DNA of 64,000 bases. Source: Promethearchaeota archaeon. GTDB lineage: Archaea; Asgardarchaeota; Lokiarchaeia; Helarchaeales; RDOG01. The notes under the pieces are model-generated. The model was given only the letters and a program-made list of their open reading frames with translations, had not been told where the DNA came from and did no database searches. The stretch lies in NCBI GenBank assembly GCA_011365055.1, contig RDOG01000015.1, positions 38,203-102,202 on the forward strand, written 5' to 3'. The stretch's first letter is position 1. Each line of letters starts with the position of its first letter. The position numbers were made by a program, and so were the translations under genes. Below are positions 28,293 to 36,455 of this stretch, one piece after another.

Positions 28293-28739
28293 TTACTTAT
28301 CATTGCAAAATCTTTTAGTAATTTCAAATCCACATGGACATTTATTTGGATGATTGAATTTTTTACAAATCAAAGAAATAATATTTTCTGAAATGAAGAA
28401 ATCGATCTTACTAGCTTCTTTACACGCATCTTCTTTTAATAAACCTAAATAATTTGAAAAAAAGGTTTCCAATATTCTATGTTTCCAAATTAATAATTCA
28501 CCCTCCTTTATTCCTAACTCTGTTAATTTCACTCCTTTATACCTTTCATACTTGACCAATCCAAGATCTGCTAATTTTTGAAAGTGCTCAGTCACGGTAG
28601 AAGGATGTACGTCAAATAAATTAGCAAAATTTGATGTTGAATTCCATTCATAATGTGGAGAACGAATTAATTCCAATAAATAATTACCTATTGTCTCTGA
28701 AAAATTTTGAACTTGACTATTTTTTCTCAAAAGATTCAC
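28293..28739 (-). CDS. DtxR/MntR-family metal-dependent transcriptional regulator
   Basis: 148 residues. The N-terminal winged helix (N-L-F-D-V-H-P-S-T-V-T-E-H-F-Q-K-L-A-D-L-G-L-V-K-Y-E) is followed by the DtxR dimerisation/metal domain with W-K-H-R-I-L-E-T-F and E-D-A-C-K-E-A-S-K-I, then a short cysteine tail (C-P-C-G-F-E-I) typical of the family. It should bind Fe, Mn or Zn and act as a metal-responsive repressor. It is divergent from the ZIP transporter across 119 bp that hold two copies of a palindrome, so it probably controls both genes. Confidence 0.85.
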   Translation of the reverse strand: MNLLRKNSQVQNFSETIGNYLLELIRSPHYEWNSTSNFANLFDVHPSTVTEHFQKLADLGLVKYERYKGVKLTELGIKEGELLIWKHRILETFFSNYLGLLKEDACKEASKIDFFISENIISLICKKFNHPNKCPCGFEITKRFCNDK

Positions 28740-28772
28740 ACCGATTTTTTCAAATTAATCAAAAAATTTAAA

Positions 28773-28809
28773 TTTGGGAATTACCAAAAAAATTTTGGAT
28801 ATACCCAAT
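28773..28809. promoter_or_regulatory. Tandem TTTGG-N6-CCAAA operators between dtxR-like and ZIP genes
   Basis: Site 1 is TTTGGGAATTACCAAA (28773-28788); site 2 is TTGGATATACCCAA (28795-28808). Both are inverted repeats with a six-base spacer. Their centres are 21 bp apart, two helical turns, so two dimers would bind on the same face. They sit 8-44 bp upstream of the ZIP TATA box, and site 1 abuts an AAATTTAAA element that could be the regulator gene's own TATA box. The likely binder is the DtxR-family protein encoded next door. Confidence 0.6.
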
Positions 28810-28816
28810 CTTACAT

Positions 28817-28824
28817 TATATAAA
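28817..28824 (+). promoter_or_regulatory. TATA box of the ZIP transporter gene
   Basis: TATATAAA, 35 bp before the ATG at 28859, which places the expected transcription start about 10 bp before the start codon. GAAGGATGG just before the ATG is the ribosome site. Confidence 0.55.
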
Positions 28825-28858
28825 TATTTTATAAAAATATTTTCTTGAAGGATGGTAA

Positions 28859-29644
28859 ATGATAGAACTTTTATACATTATATTGAGCACTATCGTCATC
28901 AGTTTATTATCAATTATCGGGATTGTAACTATTGGTGTTGATGATAAAAAATTAAATAAAATTATTTTACTATTAGTTGCACTATCCGCTGGGGGATTAA
29001 TTGGCGGTGCATTTTTACATTTATTACCTGAAGCTATTCATGAATCTGAATCTCTTTCTCCATTAATTGTAGGAGAAGAAGGAATTTACGTCTATTTAAT
29101 TGTTATTGCAGGATATTTACTGTTTTTTTTAATTGAAAAAATATTAGATTGGCACCATTGCCATAATGTTGAAGAAGAGCATATATGCGAGTTTCATTCG
29201 TTTAAGTGGTTGAATTTAATTGGTGATGGTGTACATAATTTCTTAGATGGATTGATAATAGCTACTTCATTTTTAGTAAATTGGAATCTTGGAATCATTA
29301 CCACAATAGCGGTTATCTTTCACGAAATTCCTCAAGAGATTGGTGATTACGGTGTCTTAGTATACGGTGGATTCTCTAAGAAAAAAGCTTTATATTTAAA
29401 CTTTTTAACCGCTTTAACAGCAATAATTGGGGGGATTCTAGGATATTTTATTATCGGAACAATTGAAATTATTAAACCGTTTTTATTAGCTTTTGCTGCA
29501 GGTGGATTTATCTATATTGCTGCTTCCGATTTACTCCCTGAATTAAAAAAAGAACATTCAGGAAGGAAAATAACTTTATTATTTTTCATTGTTATTGGTG
29601 GAATCTTACTAATGTTCTTGATGAAAATCTTATTTCATGGTTAA
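28859..29644 (+). CDS. ZIP-family divalent metal transporter
   Basis: 261 residues, about eight membrane helices. Helix 2 has G-G-x-x-G-G-A-F-L-H-L-L-P-E, helix IV carries G-D-G-V-H-N-F-L-D-G-L and helix V H-E-I-P-Q-E-I-G-D, the metal-binding pair of ZIP (GufA/ZupT-like) transporters. A histidine/cysteine loop (H-H-C-H...E-H-I-C-E-F-H) between helices 3 and 4 may sense or load metal. It imports Zn, Fe or Mn into the cytoplasm. Regulated most likely by the divergent DtxR-type protein. Followed by a GNAT gene. Confidence 0.9.
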   Translation: MIELLYIILSTIVISLLSIIGIVTIGVDDKKLNKIILLLVALSAGGLIGGAFLHLLPEAIHESESLSPLIVGEEGIYVYLIVIAGYLLFFLIEKILDWHHCHNVEEEHICEFHSFKWLNLIGDGVHNFLDGLIIATSFLVNWNLGIITTIAVIFHEIPQEIGDYGVLVYGGFSKKKALYLNFLTALTAIIGGILGYFIIGTIEIIKPFLLAFAAGGFIYIAASDLLPELKKEHSGRKITLLFFIVIGGILLMFLMKILFHG

Positions 29645-29684
29645 TTTTTTATTTTTTTCAATATTTTTTAATTATGATGAACTA

Positions 29685-30191
29685 ATGGATTTAATTAATG
29701 GAAATAAAATAATTTTTCGTGAATTTAACGAAAAAGATCAAGATAAAATCATTAAATTATATCAAGAAATTACAAAAGAATATTTTCCAGATATGAATTT
29801 TGAACTAAAAGACACAAACGAATATATTGAAGATCTTTTCGACATTAATGCGCATTATTATAAAGAAGGGGGAAAGTTTTGGGTAATTGAAATTGATAAT
29901 GAATTGATAGGAATGGGAGGAGTAAAAATTCTCAAATATAATGAAGCAGAATTAAAAAAATTTAGAATTTCCAAAAATTTTAGAAGATTAGGATTGGGTC
30001 GAAAAATATTGGAGGAAGCCGAGAAGGTTTGTAAAGAATTAAAAATTATAAGAATTAAGCTAGATACAACCGACCGATTCAAAGAAGCTCTAAAAATGTA
30101 TGAAAAATATGGTTATAAAATATTCGAAAAGAAAAATATGAATTTATGGGGTGCAAAATTCACCCAATTCTTTCTTCATAAGAGTTTATGA
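29685..30191 (+). CDS. GNAT-family N-acetyltransferase
   Basis: 168 residues from the ATG at 29685; the longer frame from 29637 would add a hydrophobic, non-conserved stretch that overlaps the ZIP stop. GNAT core: strand W-V-I-E-I, G-M-G-G-V, and the acetyl-CoA loop R-R-L-G-L-G-R-K-I-L-E-E-A, then L-D-T-T and A-L-K-M-Y-E-K-Y-G-Y at the end. The acceptor is unknown. It lies 40 bp after the ZIP gene and may be in its operon. Confidence 0.8.
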   Translation: MDLINGNKIIFREFNEKDQDKIIKLYQEITKEYFPDMNFELKDTNEYIEDLFDINAHYYKEGGKFWVIEIDNELIGMGGVKILKYNEAELKKFRISKNFRRLGLGRKILEEAEKVCKELKIIRIKLDTTDRFKEALKMYEKYGYKIFEKKNMNLWGAKFTQFFLHKSL

Positions 30192-30337
30192 ACCTCCATA
30201 TTTTAATTCGATTCAAATCGCTTCTTTTATCTATCAAATTAGTTTAAAAGTATACTATATTAAATATAACATTTATATAGACCAGTTTTTTTCAAATTAA
30301 TAAATTTATAAATAATGCCATATATTGATTAATAATC

Positions 30338-31003
30338 ATGTCTGATTTTTTATTATCTGAATTTAATTTAGATTTTTTTCGAAATAATTTAATCAAATAC
30401 AGTATAAAGGCATTTAAAAGTCTTCCAAAATTAGATAAACCACGAATATTAGATGTAGGATGCGGATCTGGGGTTTCGACTATCGAATTAACTAACCTAT
30501 GTAACGGTATAATTGTAGGGATTGATATAATTTCTTTAGAAAAATTAGATAAAAAAATAAAAGAAAAAGGATTAACAAATCAAATTAAACTAAAACAATG
30601 TTCATTTTTTAAAAATGGGTTCCAAGATGAAAGTTTTGATATTGTTTGGGCTGAGGGAACCTTTCATATCTTAGGTTATGAAAAAAGTTTCAATGAAAGT
30701 AATCGGTTATTAAAAAGAAACGGTTATTTAGTTATCCATGACGAAACAAATACGTTGCCAAAGAAGATTAAACTTGCCAAGAAGTATGATTTCAAATTAA
30801 TTAATTCCTTTCCATTACCCGAGAAAGCGTGGTGGAGTGAATATTATCAACCACTTGAAAAGAAAATATATGAAATATTACCAAAATACGAAAAGAATAA
30901 TGAAGTCTTAAAATATTTAAAACAACAATTAGACGAAGTGAATATGGTTAAGCATGATCCTAAAAAATTTAACTCTATTTTTTTCATTTTCCAAAAAGCT
31001 TAA
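30338..31003 (+). CDS. Class I SAM-dependent methyltransferase
   Basis: 221 residues. Motif I I-L-D-V-G-C-G-S-G-V-S-T at about residues 38-49, acidic end of strand 2 in G-I-D-I-I, and D-I-V-W-A-E-G-T-F-H (motif IV/post II). The C-terminus is a short lid. The small size fits small-molecule or peptide methyltransferases of the UbiE/COG2226 type; the substrate is unknown. ATG start; alone between AT-rich gaps. Confidence 0.8.
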   Translation: MSDFLLSEFNLDFFRNNLIKYSIKAFKSLPKLDKPRILDVGCGSGVSTIELTNLCNGIIVGIDIISLEKLDKKIKEKGLTNQIKLKQCSFFKNGFQDESFDIVWAEGTFHILGYEKSFNESNRLLKRNGYLVIHDETNTLPKKIKLAKKYDFKLINSFPLPEKAWWSEYYQPLEKKIYEILPKYEKNNEVLKYLKQQLDEVNMVKHDPKKFNSIFFIFQKA

Positions 31004-31144
31004 TTCTTAATTTGAGATTTTTAAATTTAATGAAATAAGAATATGGAATAATAAGAAAATATTAATTAAAATGGACTTAAATTAAAGAATATATATTATA
31101 GGTAATTTCTATAAAATCTAGCCATTAAAATACCATAAATTTTT

Positions 31145-31762
31145 TTAATTCCATTTTTTAAGAAAAGATTTTGCCATTTTTATGGTCTTAGGACTTTTAG
31201 CTTTCAACTGTTTTTTTATAAATTCAAGAATTTCTTCCTTATTTTCTGCTTCTTCAAAATAATTATCAAAAGATTCTATTATTGATGCTTTAATCAAATC
31301 CTTACGCTCTGATTTATGATGGGTTTTTTCAATACCTAATAATTTTTTAGTAATTTTTAATTGTAATTCAGGTCTTGCTTTGGCAATGATTCCTGCAGCT
31401 TTTGCTAGTTTAGCAGAAGTCATTGTACTCTCAATATCGAGCAAATCGAAATATTCATCAAATATGTTTTCAAATTTTTTATCTGTATCTATTCTAGCAA
31501 GATTAGCAATAATTTCTAGACCTTCTACTCTATGAAAATTATTCTTACTTCTAATTAATTCAATTAAAAACTCCCAGTTTGGATAAATTAATTCTGGTTT
31601 TTTTTCACTTATTAATTTAGAAATTTTAAAGCAATTAAATCTTATAGTTTCTTGCTTCGATAATAGTCCTTCTAAAATTTCTGAAAGAAATTTTTCGTCT
31701 TGAATTGCCTTTTGAAATTGCTCTTCTATATTAACAGTTTTATTATCCAAAATTGATAACAT
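31145..31762 (-). CDS. HEAT-repeat-like helical protein
   Basis: 205 residues of paired helices with a repeat period near 38, e.g. L-S-K-Q-E-T-I-R-F-N-C-F-K-I-S-K-L-I and I-R-S-K-N-N-F-H-R-V-E-G-L-E-I-I-A-N-L-A, typical of HEAT/armadillo-like solenoids. No catalytic motif. ATG start at 31762. It is divergent from the JAB-E1 operon across 111 bp, so it could be a co-regulated adaptor, but that is only context. Confidence 0.6.
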   Translation of the reverse strand: MLSILDNKTVNIEEQFQKAIQDEKFLSEILEGLLSKQETIRFNCFKISKLISEKKPELIYPNWEFLIELIRSKNNFHRVEGLEIIANLARIDTDKKFENIFDEYFDLLDIESTMTSAKLAKAAGIIAKARPELQLKITKKLLGIEKTHHKSERKDLIKASIIESFDNYFEEAENKEEILEFIKKQLKAKSPKTIKMAKSFLKKWN

Positions 31763-31873
31763 TTTAATCCCTAATGAAATTTGTAATTTGATTATAATTT
31801 ATAAACTGATAATATTTTTTATAGAAGTAAATCTTGAACTTAAATATTCATCATTATTAAGGGAAATGTTTTC

Positions 31874-32917
31874 GTGATAATTGAGATTGAATCTGAAGTT
31901 GTTGAAAAAATTAAAGAAGAAATTAAAAATCTAACTCAAGAGGAAACTTTTAAAGAGATTGGTGGTTATCTCATCGGGCTATTTGATGGTGAAAGAATTA
32001 AAATAACAATTTTTCATTTAGACAAATTTTCAGAATCAACTCAGACGAGAATTAAATTAAGCACGGAAGCATATGGTGAAATTGAAGAAATTAAAAAAAA
32101 TATTTCGAATTTAAATTTAATAAATGTTGGTACTTGGCATGTTCATCCTGGTTTTAATGAACCATTTTACTCCCAAACTGATTTATCTACTTTGTTTTTA
32201 GAAAAATTACGTATTACTACTGATAATCCGGTTAACGTTGATGTACCATTAATACACGTGATTTTTAATCAAGATTTATCAATTTTTAATTGTTTTACAT
32301 TAAATTTCAACGCAAATTATCAATCAATAAGTATAGATAAATCTAAAGAGCTAAAAACTTCATTTATTGATAGAACATTTCTTAACGATTCGATAGAATT
32401 AATAAAAGATTTAGATGGACTAATTAACAATTCGGAAAATCTTGATGATCTTCAAATTGCAATTCAGAATTGTGAAGAAATTGAGGATAACATGGAAGAT
32501 TTAAGAATTCAAATAAACCTTTTAATTGAATATAATTCATTAGCAAAGTTATATTTTGATAAATCTAAAGATTTGGAAAAGAAAATTGAAAAATTTATCC
32601 CAATAAATGAAAAAATAGGAATTATTCATCTTGATAAAAACATGAACATACAACTTGATAATTATAGACCTAAAAAAATCAATGAAAAATATCAATTAAA
32701 GTCATTAATGGGATTTTTTATTAAATTACCTTTCAATAAAATAAGTGAATATTTAGAGCGAATTTTTTTATTCAATTTTCTTCATAAATTGGGAAATCCT
32801 CTCAATGAACCTTTTTTAATGATTCAAATTTTTAATAATAGTGTATTACCAAAACTCTTTTTTCTTCAAGATTTCGAAGAAATTTATTATCAAAAGATAG
32901 AAGTAAAGGTTATTTAA
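31874..32917 (+). CDS. JAB/MPN-domain metalloprotease (JAMM), candidate Ubl-processing enzyme
   Basis: 347 residues, GTG start. N-terminal MPN domain (1-150): E-I-G-G-Y-L-I-G (the JAMM glutamate is in this strand region), then the zinc motif H-V-H-P-G-F-N-E-P-F-Y-S-Q-T-D, an exact HxHPx7SxxD. The C-terminal 200 residues are mostly helical with a coiled segment and have no recognised domain. JAB enzymes cut after the C-terminal Gly of ubiquitin-like proteins, either to mature them or to remove them from targets. It lies 12 bp before an E1-like gene, a pairing seen in prokaryotic ubiquitin-like systems. Confidence 0.85.
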   Translation: MIIEIESEVVEKIKEEIKNLTQEETFKEIGGYLIGLFDGERIKITIFHLDKFSESTQTRIKLSTEAYGEIEEIKKNISNLNLINVGTWHVHPGFNEPFYSQTDLSTLFLEKLRITTDNPVNVDVPLIHVIFNQDLSIFNCFTLNFNANYQSISIDKSKELKTSFIDRTFLNDSIELIKDLDGLINNSENLDDLQIAIQNCEEIEDNMEDLRIQINLLIEYNSLAKLYFDKSKDLEKKIEKFIPINEKIGIIHLDKNMNIQLDNYRPKKINEKYQLKSLMGFFIKLPFNKISEYLERIFLFNFLHKLGNPLNEPFLMIQIFNNSVLPKLFFLQDFEEIYYQKIEVKVI

Positions 32918-32929
32918 TAGTGGAAAACA

Positions 32930-34018
32930 ATGATTGAAATAATATTACAAAATCCCGATACAGGAGAAACTGAAAAGTTAAATGATCTATCTTTAACAAT
33001 AAATAAAATTAGTAAATTAATAATGAAGAAATATAATTATCAAAAACCTCCGATATTTTTCACTATTTTTAAAGAAGATCCTCTAAATGATGCTTACTTA
33101 GAAGAAGATGATATTTTAAAGGAAATTAATGATAAAAAACTTGATGAGAAAACACCTATCTGGTGGAGAAGTTCTGAGATCAGTGGAGATTTAATATATA
33201 AATTGAGAACGGATAGAATCACTCGAGCTGGCTATGACCTTGAAAAAATACAAAAAGCTAAAATCTTCATTGCAGGGATTGGTTTATTAGGTGCAGAAAT
33301 TGCACTCGATTGTGCAACCTTAGGAATTAAAAATTTATCGGTTTTAGATTATGGAATGGTAGATTGGTTTAATATTTATAGACAACCATTATATGGTCGA
33401 AATGATGTATTTCAACCCAAGGTAGAAGTTGCTAAAAAACGTTTAGAATTGATGGGTGATATACAGATAACATCTTTAAAAACGGAAATTCCAAGTTTTG
33501 TAACTTTATCTGATGATGTTAAGAAAATTAGAGATAATTTAAAGACTCTTGAAGAAGAAATTAAAAAATGCGATATAATAGTTACATCTTTAGACACTTT
33601 TAGCGCAAGAATTATAATTCAAACACTCGCACTTGCAAATAATAAAATTTTAATAAATACTGCAGCTGGCATGGTTGGAGGCGTAATCCAAATTGTTCAT
33701 GATAAAGAAAAGGATCCATGTTTGGGATGTGGTGCATTCTTTGAAAGAAGTCAAGATACGGGTGCTTGTACATTAGCAACATTCGGTTGTCAAAAAATAA
33801 TTTCAGGGTTCACATTAGAAATAATTGCTGATTTATTAGAAGAAAAACCATTAACTTTCAATTATTTGAAATATGTACCATTTAAAAAAGAAATAGAAAC
33901 AAATATGTTCTCTAAGGGGCAGAATTGTATTTTTTGTGATTCAAATGATAGTTTAATTAAGAGCTATAAAGAAAATAATTATGAAAATTTGATAAATTGG
34001 TTAATAGAGGCTAAGTAA
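32930..34018 (+). CDS. E1-like ThiF/MoeB-family activating enzyme with N-terminal beta-grasp domain
   Basis: 362 residues. Residues 1-80 look like a beta-grasp domain: MIEIILQNP, helix KISKLIMKKY, strand IFFTIFKED, then D-I-L-K-E-I-N-D-K-K...P-I-W-W. The adenylation domain (about 100-320) has G-I-G-L-L-G, L-D-Y-G...D-W-F-N-I-Y-R-Q-P-L-Y and K-V-E-V-A-K-K, T-S-L-D-T, and a structural zinc site C-L-G-C...C-I-F-C. The T-G-A-C in the crossover region is a candidate thioester cysteine. It should adenylate a C-terminal glycine of a ubiquitin-like or sulfur-carrier protein. In operon with the JAB gene. The N-terminal domain resembles the 104-residue protein at 10063. Confidence 0.85.
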   Translation: MIEIILQNPDTGETEKLNDLSLTINKISKLIMKKYNYQKPPIFFTIFKEDPLNDAYLEEDDILKEINDKKLDEKTPIWWRSSEISGDLIYKLRTDRITRAGYDLEKIQKAKIFIAGIGLLGAEIALDCATLGIKNLSVLDYGMVDWFNIYRQPLYGRNDVFQPKVEVAKKRLELMGDIQITSLKTEIPSFVTLSDDVKKIRDNLKTLEEEIKKCDIIVTSLDTFSARIIIQTLALANNKILINTAAGMVGGVIQIVHDKEKDPCLGCGAFFERSQDTGACTLATFGCQKIISGFTLEIIADLLEEKPLTFNYLKYVPFKKEIETNMFSKGQNCIFCDSNDSLIKSYKENNYENLINWLIEAK

Positions 34019-34116
34019 AATTAACAAAATTTTTATTTATAATGCTTTTTTATCAAATATTAGAATCTTTGATTTCCATATAAGAATTTAATATTTAAAA
34101 CTCGGAGTCGGGTCTA

Positions 34117-35577
34117 TTGGGTACAGATTTTAAAGAGCAAGTATATCAAGTTGTTGACGAAATAAAGAAATATATGGGCTCATTAATAGGAACTAGAGTA
34201 TATGTCGGCATATACGATAAAACAGGAAACGCTATCCTTGAAGAAGATGCCCTGGGCGGATTCCGAGACTTCATAATAAGTTTTGTTAAAACAAATTTTC
34301 GTTTATTAGAGGTTGAGGACCATTCCTTACCATTAAGTGGGCACGGAATAATTTTCTTTAAAATTAATGATGAATTGATGATTGTTTTATACATTATGAA
34401 AGGCAAGGTTGGTCAATTACTCGCGTTTAAGTCGAGAATGGGATACTTTAGTGAAAAGATAAATAATATATTAGGTGCGTCTGAAGAATTATCAAGAATA
34501 GGCGAAGCAATTTCATATTTAGATCAAGATGTAGTAACATCTAAAACCCCTCAGATTTTACAGAGAGATATGGGCATTAAACCAAAAATGAAGAAAAAAA
34601 TGAGTGGTAAAGAGCGTTTTGATATTAATGAAGCTAAAATGTTTCCTTATTATGATGGAAATCATTCGCTAACAACGATTAAGAATGAAAATCCTGACAT
34701 ATTTGTAGATGGATTAATTCATAAGCACCTAGCAAATAAATATATTACCCTTGATGATTTTGAAATGCATGAAATCAATTGTCCCGAATGCAAAGCTAAA
34801 CATTATTATTACATTTCCAAATTCATGCATGAAGTTGCAAAAGATTCGACTGTAAAAACTCAAATTTACGATGAAAAAATTTGTGCACATACTTTTCTTG
34901 TCCTTTTTGATAAAAAAAATAAAATAAAAATTAAACCTTTAGAAAAGCTTTCTACTATTAACGATAAATTAGATACGAGTTGGATCGATTTAAAGAATAT
35001 TGTCAATTTTTTTGGGCAAGATATTATATTCGTCGCGTTTCATGCTTTTTTATTTAGAAAACCTGTCTTATTCATCACAAAAGATGAAAAATTGGAAGAA
35101 ATATTCAAATTTTGGAGAACTATTTTCCCAACAATTTCGAATGAAGGTTCTTCAAAGAACTTTATTACGATAAATCAAGAAAAATTTGATAAAAAATTAA
35201 TATCAGATACATTAATCATTGATTTTCATTCAAACTCAATATTATACGAACCCTTTGAACCTGAATATGATTTTGAAAAATCACTTTATAAAAAATTACT
35301 GCGAGTGGAACCGAAAAAACAAATTTTATTCTTAAATCACGAAATCGAAAGAATTTTGGGTTTAACGGATATAGTTATTGAAATGATTGCACCGTTTGAA
35401 GAAATAACGGAGGAACGGCTCGTGGAAAAACTATCAGAGAAGGGTTTCTTACTTGAATTAAAAGAAATTCCTATCATTAAAATATTAGCAGAAATTTACT
35501 ATAATGATAGTTCATTATTCAAAAAAATTAAAAAAACTGTTGTTGGGAAAATGAGCGAATTTCTTAGCGCAATATAA
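34117..35577 (+). CDS. Roadblock-like / zinc-site / DENN-like multidomain protein
   Basis: 486 residues, TTG start. Residues 1-120 resemble a Roadblock/LC7-longin sensor (V-Y-V-G-I-Y-D-K-T-G-N, then I-I-F-F-K-I-N-D-E-L-M-I-V-L-Y). Residues 175-215 are a small winged-helix/PqqD-like segment (Y-D-G-N-H-S-L-T-T-I). A zinc site is suggested by C-P-E-C (222-225) and C-A-H (256-258). Residues 300-380 recall the central DENN domain: F-H-A-F-L-F-R-K-P-V-L-F-I-T, F-W-R-T-I-F-P, and D-T-L-I-I-D-F-H-S-N-S-I-L. DENN modules act on small GTPases in eukaryotes. The assignment is inferred from pattern only. It follows the E1 gene by 98 bp on the same strand. Confidence 0.5.
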   Translation: MGTDFKEQVYQVVDEIKKYMGSLIGTRVYVGIYDKTGNAILEEDALGGFRDFIISFVKTNFRLLEVEDHSLPLSGHGIIFFKINDELMIVLYIMKGKVGQLLAFKSRMGYFSEKINNILGASEELSRIGEAISYLDQDVVTSKTPQILQRDMGIKPKMKKKMSGKERFDINEAKMFPYYDGNHSLTTIKNENPDIFVDGLIHKHLANKYITLDDFEMHEINCPECKAKHYYYISKFMHEVAKDSTVKTQIYDEKICAHTFLVLFDKKNKIKIKPLEKLSTINDKLDTSWIDLKNIVNFFGQDIIFVAFHAFLFRKPVLFITKDEKLEEIFKFWRTIFPTISNEGSSKNFITINQEKFDKKLISDTLIIDFHSNSILYEPFEPEYDFEKSLYKKLLRVEPKKQILFLNHEIERILGLTDIVIEMIAPFEEITEERLVEKLSEKGFLLELKEIPIIKILAEIYYNDSSLFKKIKKTVVGKMSEFLSAI

Positions 35578-35583
35578 TTCATT

Positions 35584-36264
35584 TTATCTTGAAAATTCAT
35601 TTATATATTGTTGAATGTAATTATAAACTTCTTTTTTTCCTTTATAAATGCCGAAATGACCTTCGCATAAGATATCTGAATCTAATTCTTGCATTTTTTT
35701 GAGAGATTCAACGAATTTTTTTCTATCGGACCCAAAATTTGGAAAAAGCGGTCCATGTGTATCTTGAGAAAATAAAATTCTTGTTTCGTAGATATCCAAA
35801 TAAGGAGCTATCCCTCCTGGAGTATGACCTGGTATGTGTAATATATTCAATTCCTTATTTCCGATGATTATTTTTTCGAGGGATTGTCTAAATTTTATAT
35901 CAATTTTTACAGGTTTGTATTTAATACCATAAAAAAAATCAGCAGTTTTTTCTCCACCTTTTTCTAAAACTTCAGCATCTAATTCATGTGCATATAATTT
36001 TGCCTTTAAAATATTTTTTAATATCTTTAAATTACCCACATGGTCAATGTGACAGTGTGTGATAATGATGGAAGTAATTTTGTTGGTATCAAATCCTAAT
36101 TTTTTCACGTTATTTAAAATTCGGTCGTGGTCAGTGACTCCCACGTCTATTAAAATTAATTCCTCACGTGCATCAATTAAATATATTAAACAATCACCTG
36201 CGCTAGAGATGCCTCCACCTCCAACACAATAAACATCCGTAAATACTTCAAAAGGACCTTTCAT
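35584..36264 (-). CDS. Metallo-beta-lactamase-fold hydrolase
   Basis: About 226 residues. T-H-C-H-I-D-H-V-G-N is the dinuclear metal motif, with L-I-D-V-G-V-T-D-H-D before it, H-I-P-G-H-T-P-G-G and F-S-Q-D-T-H-G-P after, and E-G-H-F-G at the end. The ATG at 36264 overlaps the upstream DUF6485 stop as ATGA; a GTG at 36273 would add three residues. Candidate activities are glyoxalase II-like thioesterase or flavoprotein-type hydrolase. It is in operon with the DUF6485 gene and probably the transporter upstream. Confidence 0.8.
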   Translation of the reverse strand: MKGPFEVFTDVYCVGGGGISSAGDCLIYLIDAREELILIDVGVTDHDRILNNVKKLGFDTNKITSIIITHCHIDHVGNLKILKNILKAKLYAHELDAEVLEKGGEKTADFFYGIKYKPVKIDIKFRQSLEKIIIGNKELNILHIPGHTPGGIAPYLDIYETRILFSQDTHGPLFPNFGSDRKKFVESLKKMQELDSDILCEGHFGIYKGKKEVYNYIQQYINEFSR

Positions 36265-36455
36265 GTGAAACACTTAATGAAATATTCAATTGACCTATCA
36301 TAAGTTTTTTCTGCATTAGGGGGAAATAAACAACCTGGAATTTCTCTATTTTTTTTATGATACGCTATGCATTCACAACATTTCCCTTTTCTACTACAAC
36401 TTGGGTATGAACAACCACAATTTTTAATATTTTTTTCGATATTGCATTCATTCAA
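36261..36455 (-). CDS. DUF6485-type cysteine-rich small protein
   Basis: About 64 residues from TTG 36455, which sits at the stop of the transporter gene; TTG 36488 would add 11 non-conserved residues and a 41-bp overlap. Cysteine pattern: N-E-C-N-I, C-G-C-S-Y-P-S-C-S-R-K-G-K-C-C-E-C-I-A-Y-H and P-G-C-L-F-P, matching DUF6485, a small family likely to bind metal or an iron-sulfur cluster. Its stop overlaps the start of the metallo-hydrolase gene by 4 bp. Function unknown. Confidence 0.7.
   Translation of the reverse strand: MNECNIEKNIKNCGCSYPSCSRKGKCCECIAYHKKNREIPGCLFPPNAEKTYDRSIEYFIKCFT

Noticed and set aside
29637..29684. Longer start of the GNAT gene at ATG 29637
   Set aside because: The extra residues are Phe-rich, overlap the ZIP stop and do not fit the GNAT domain; ATG 29685 fits.
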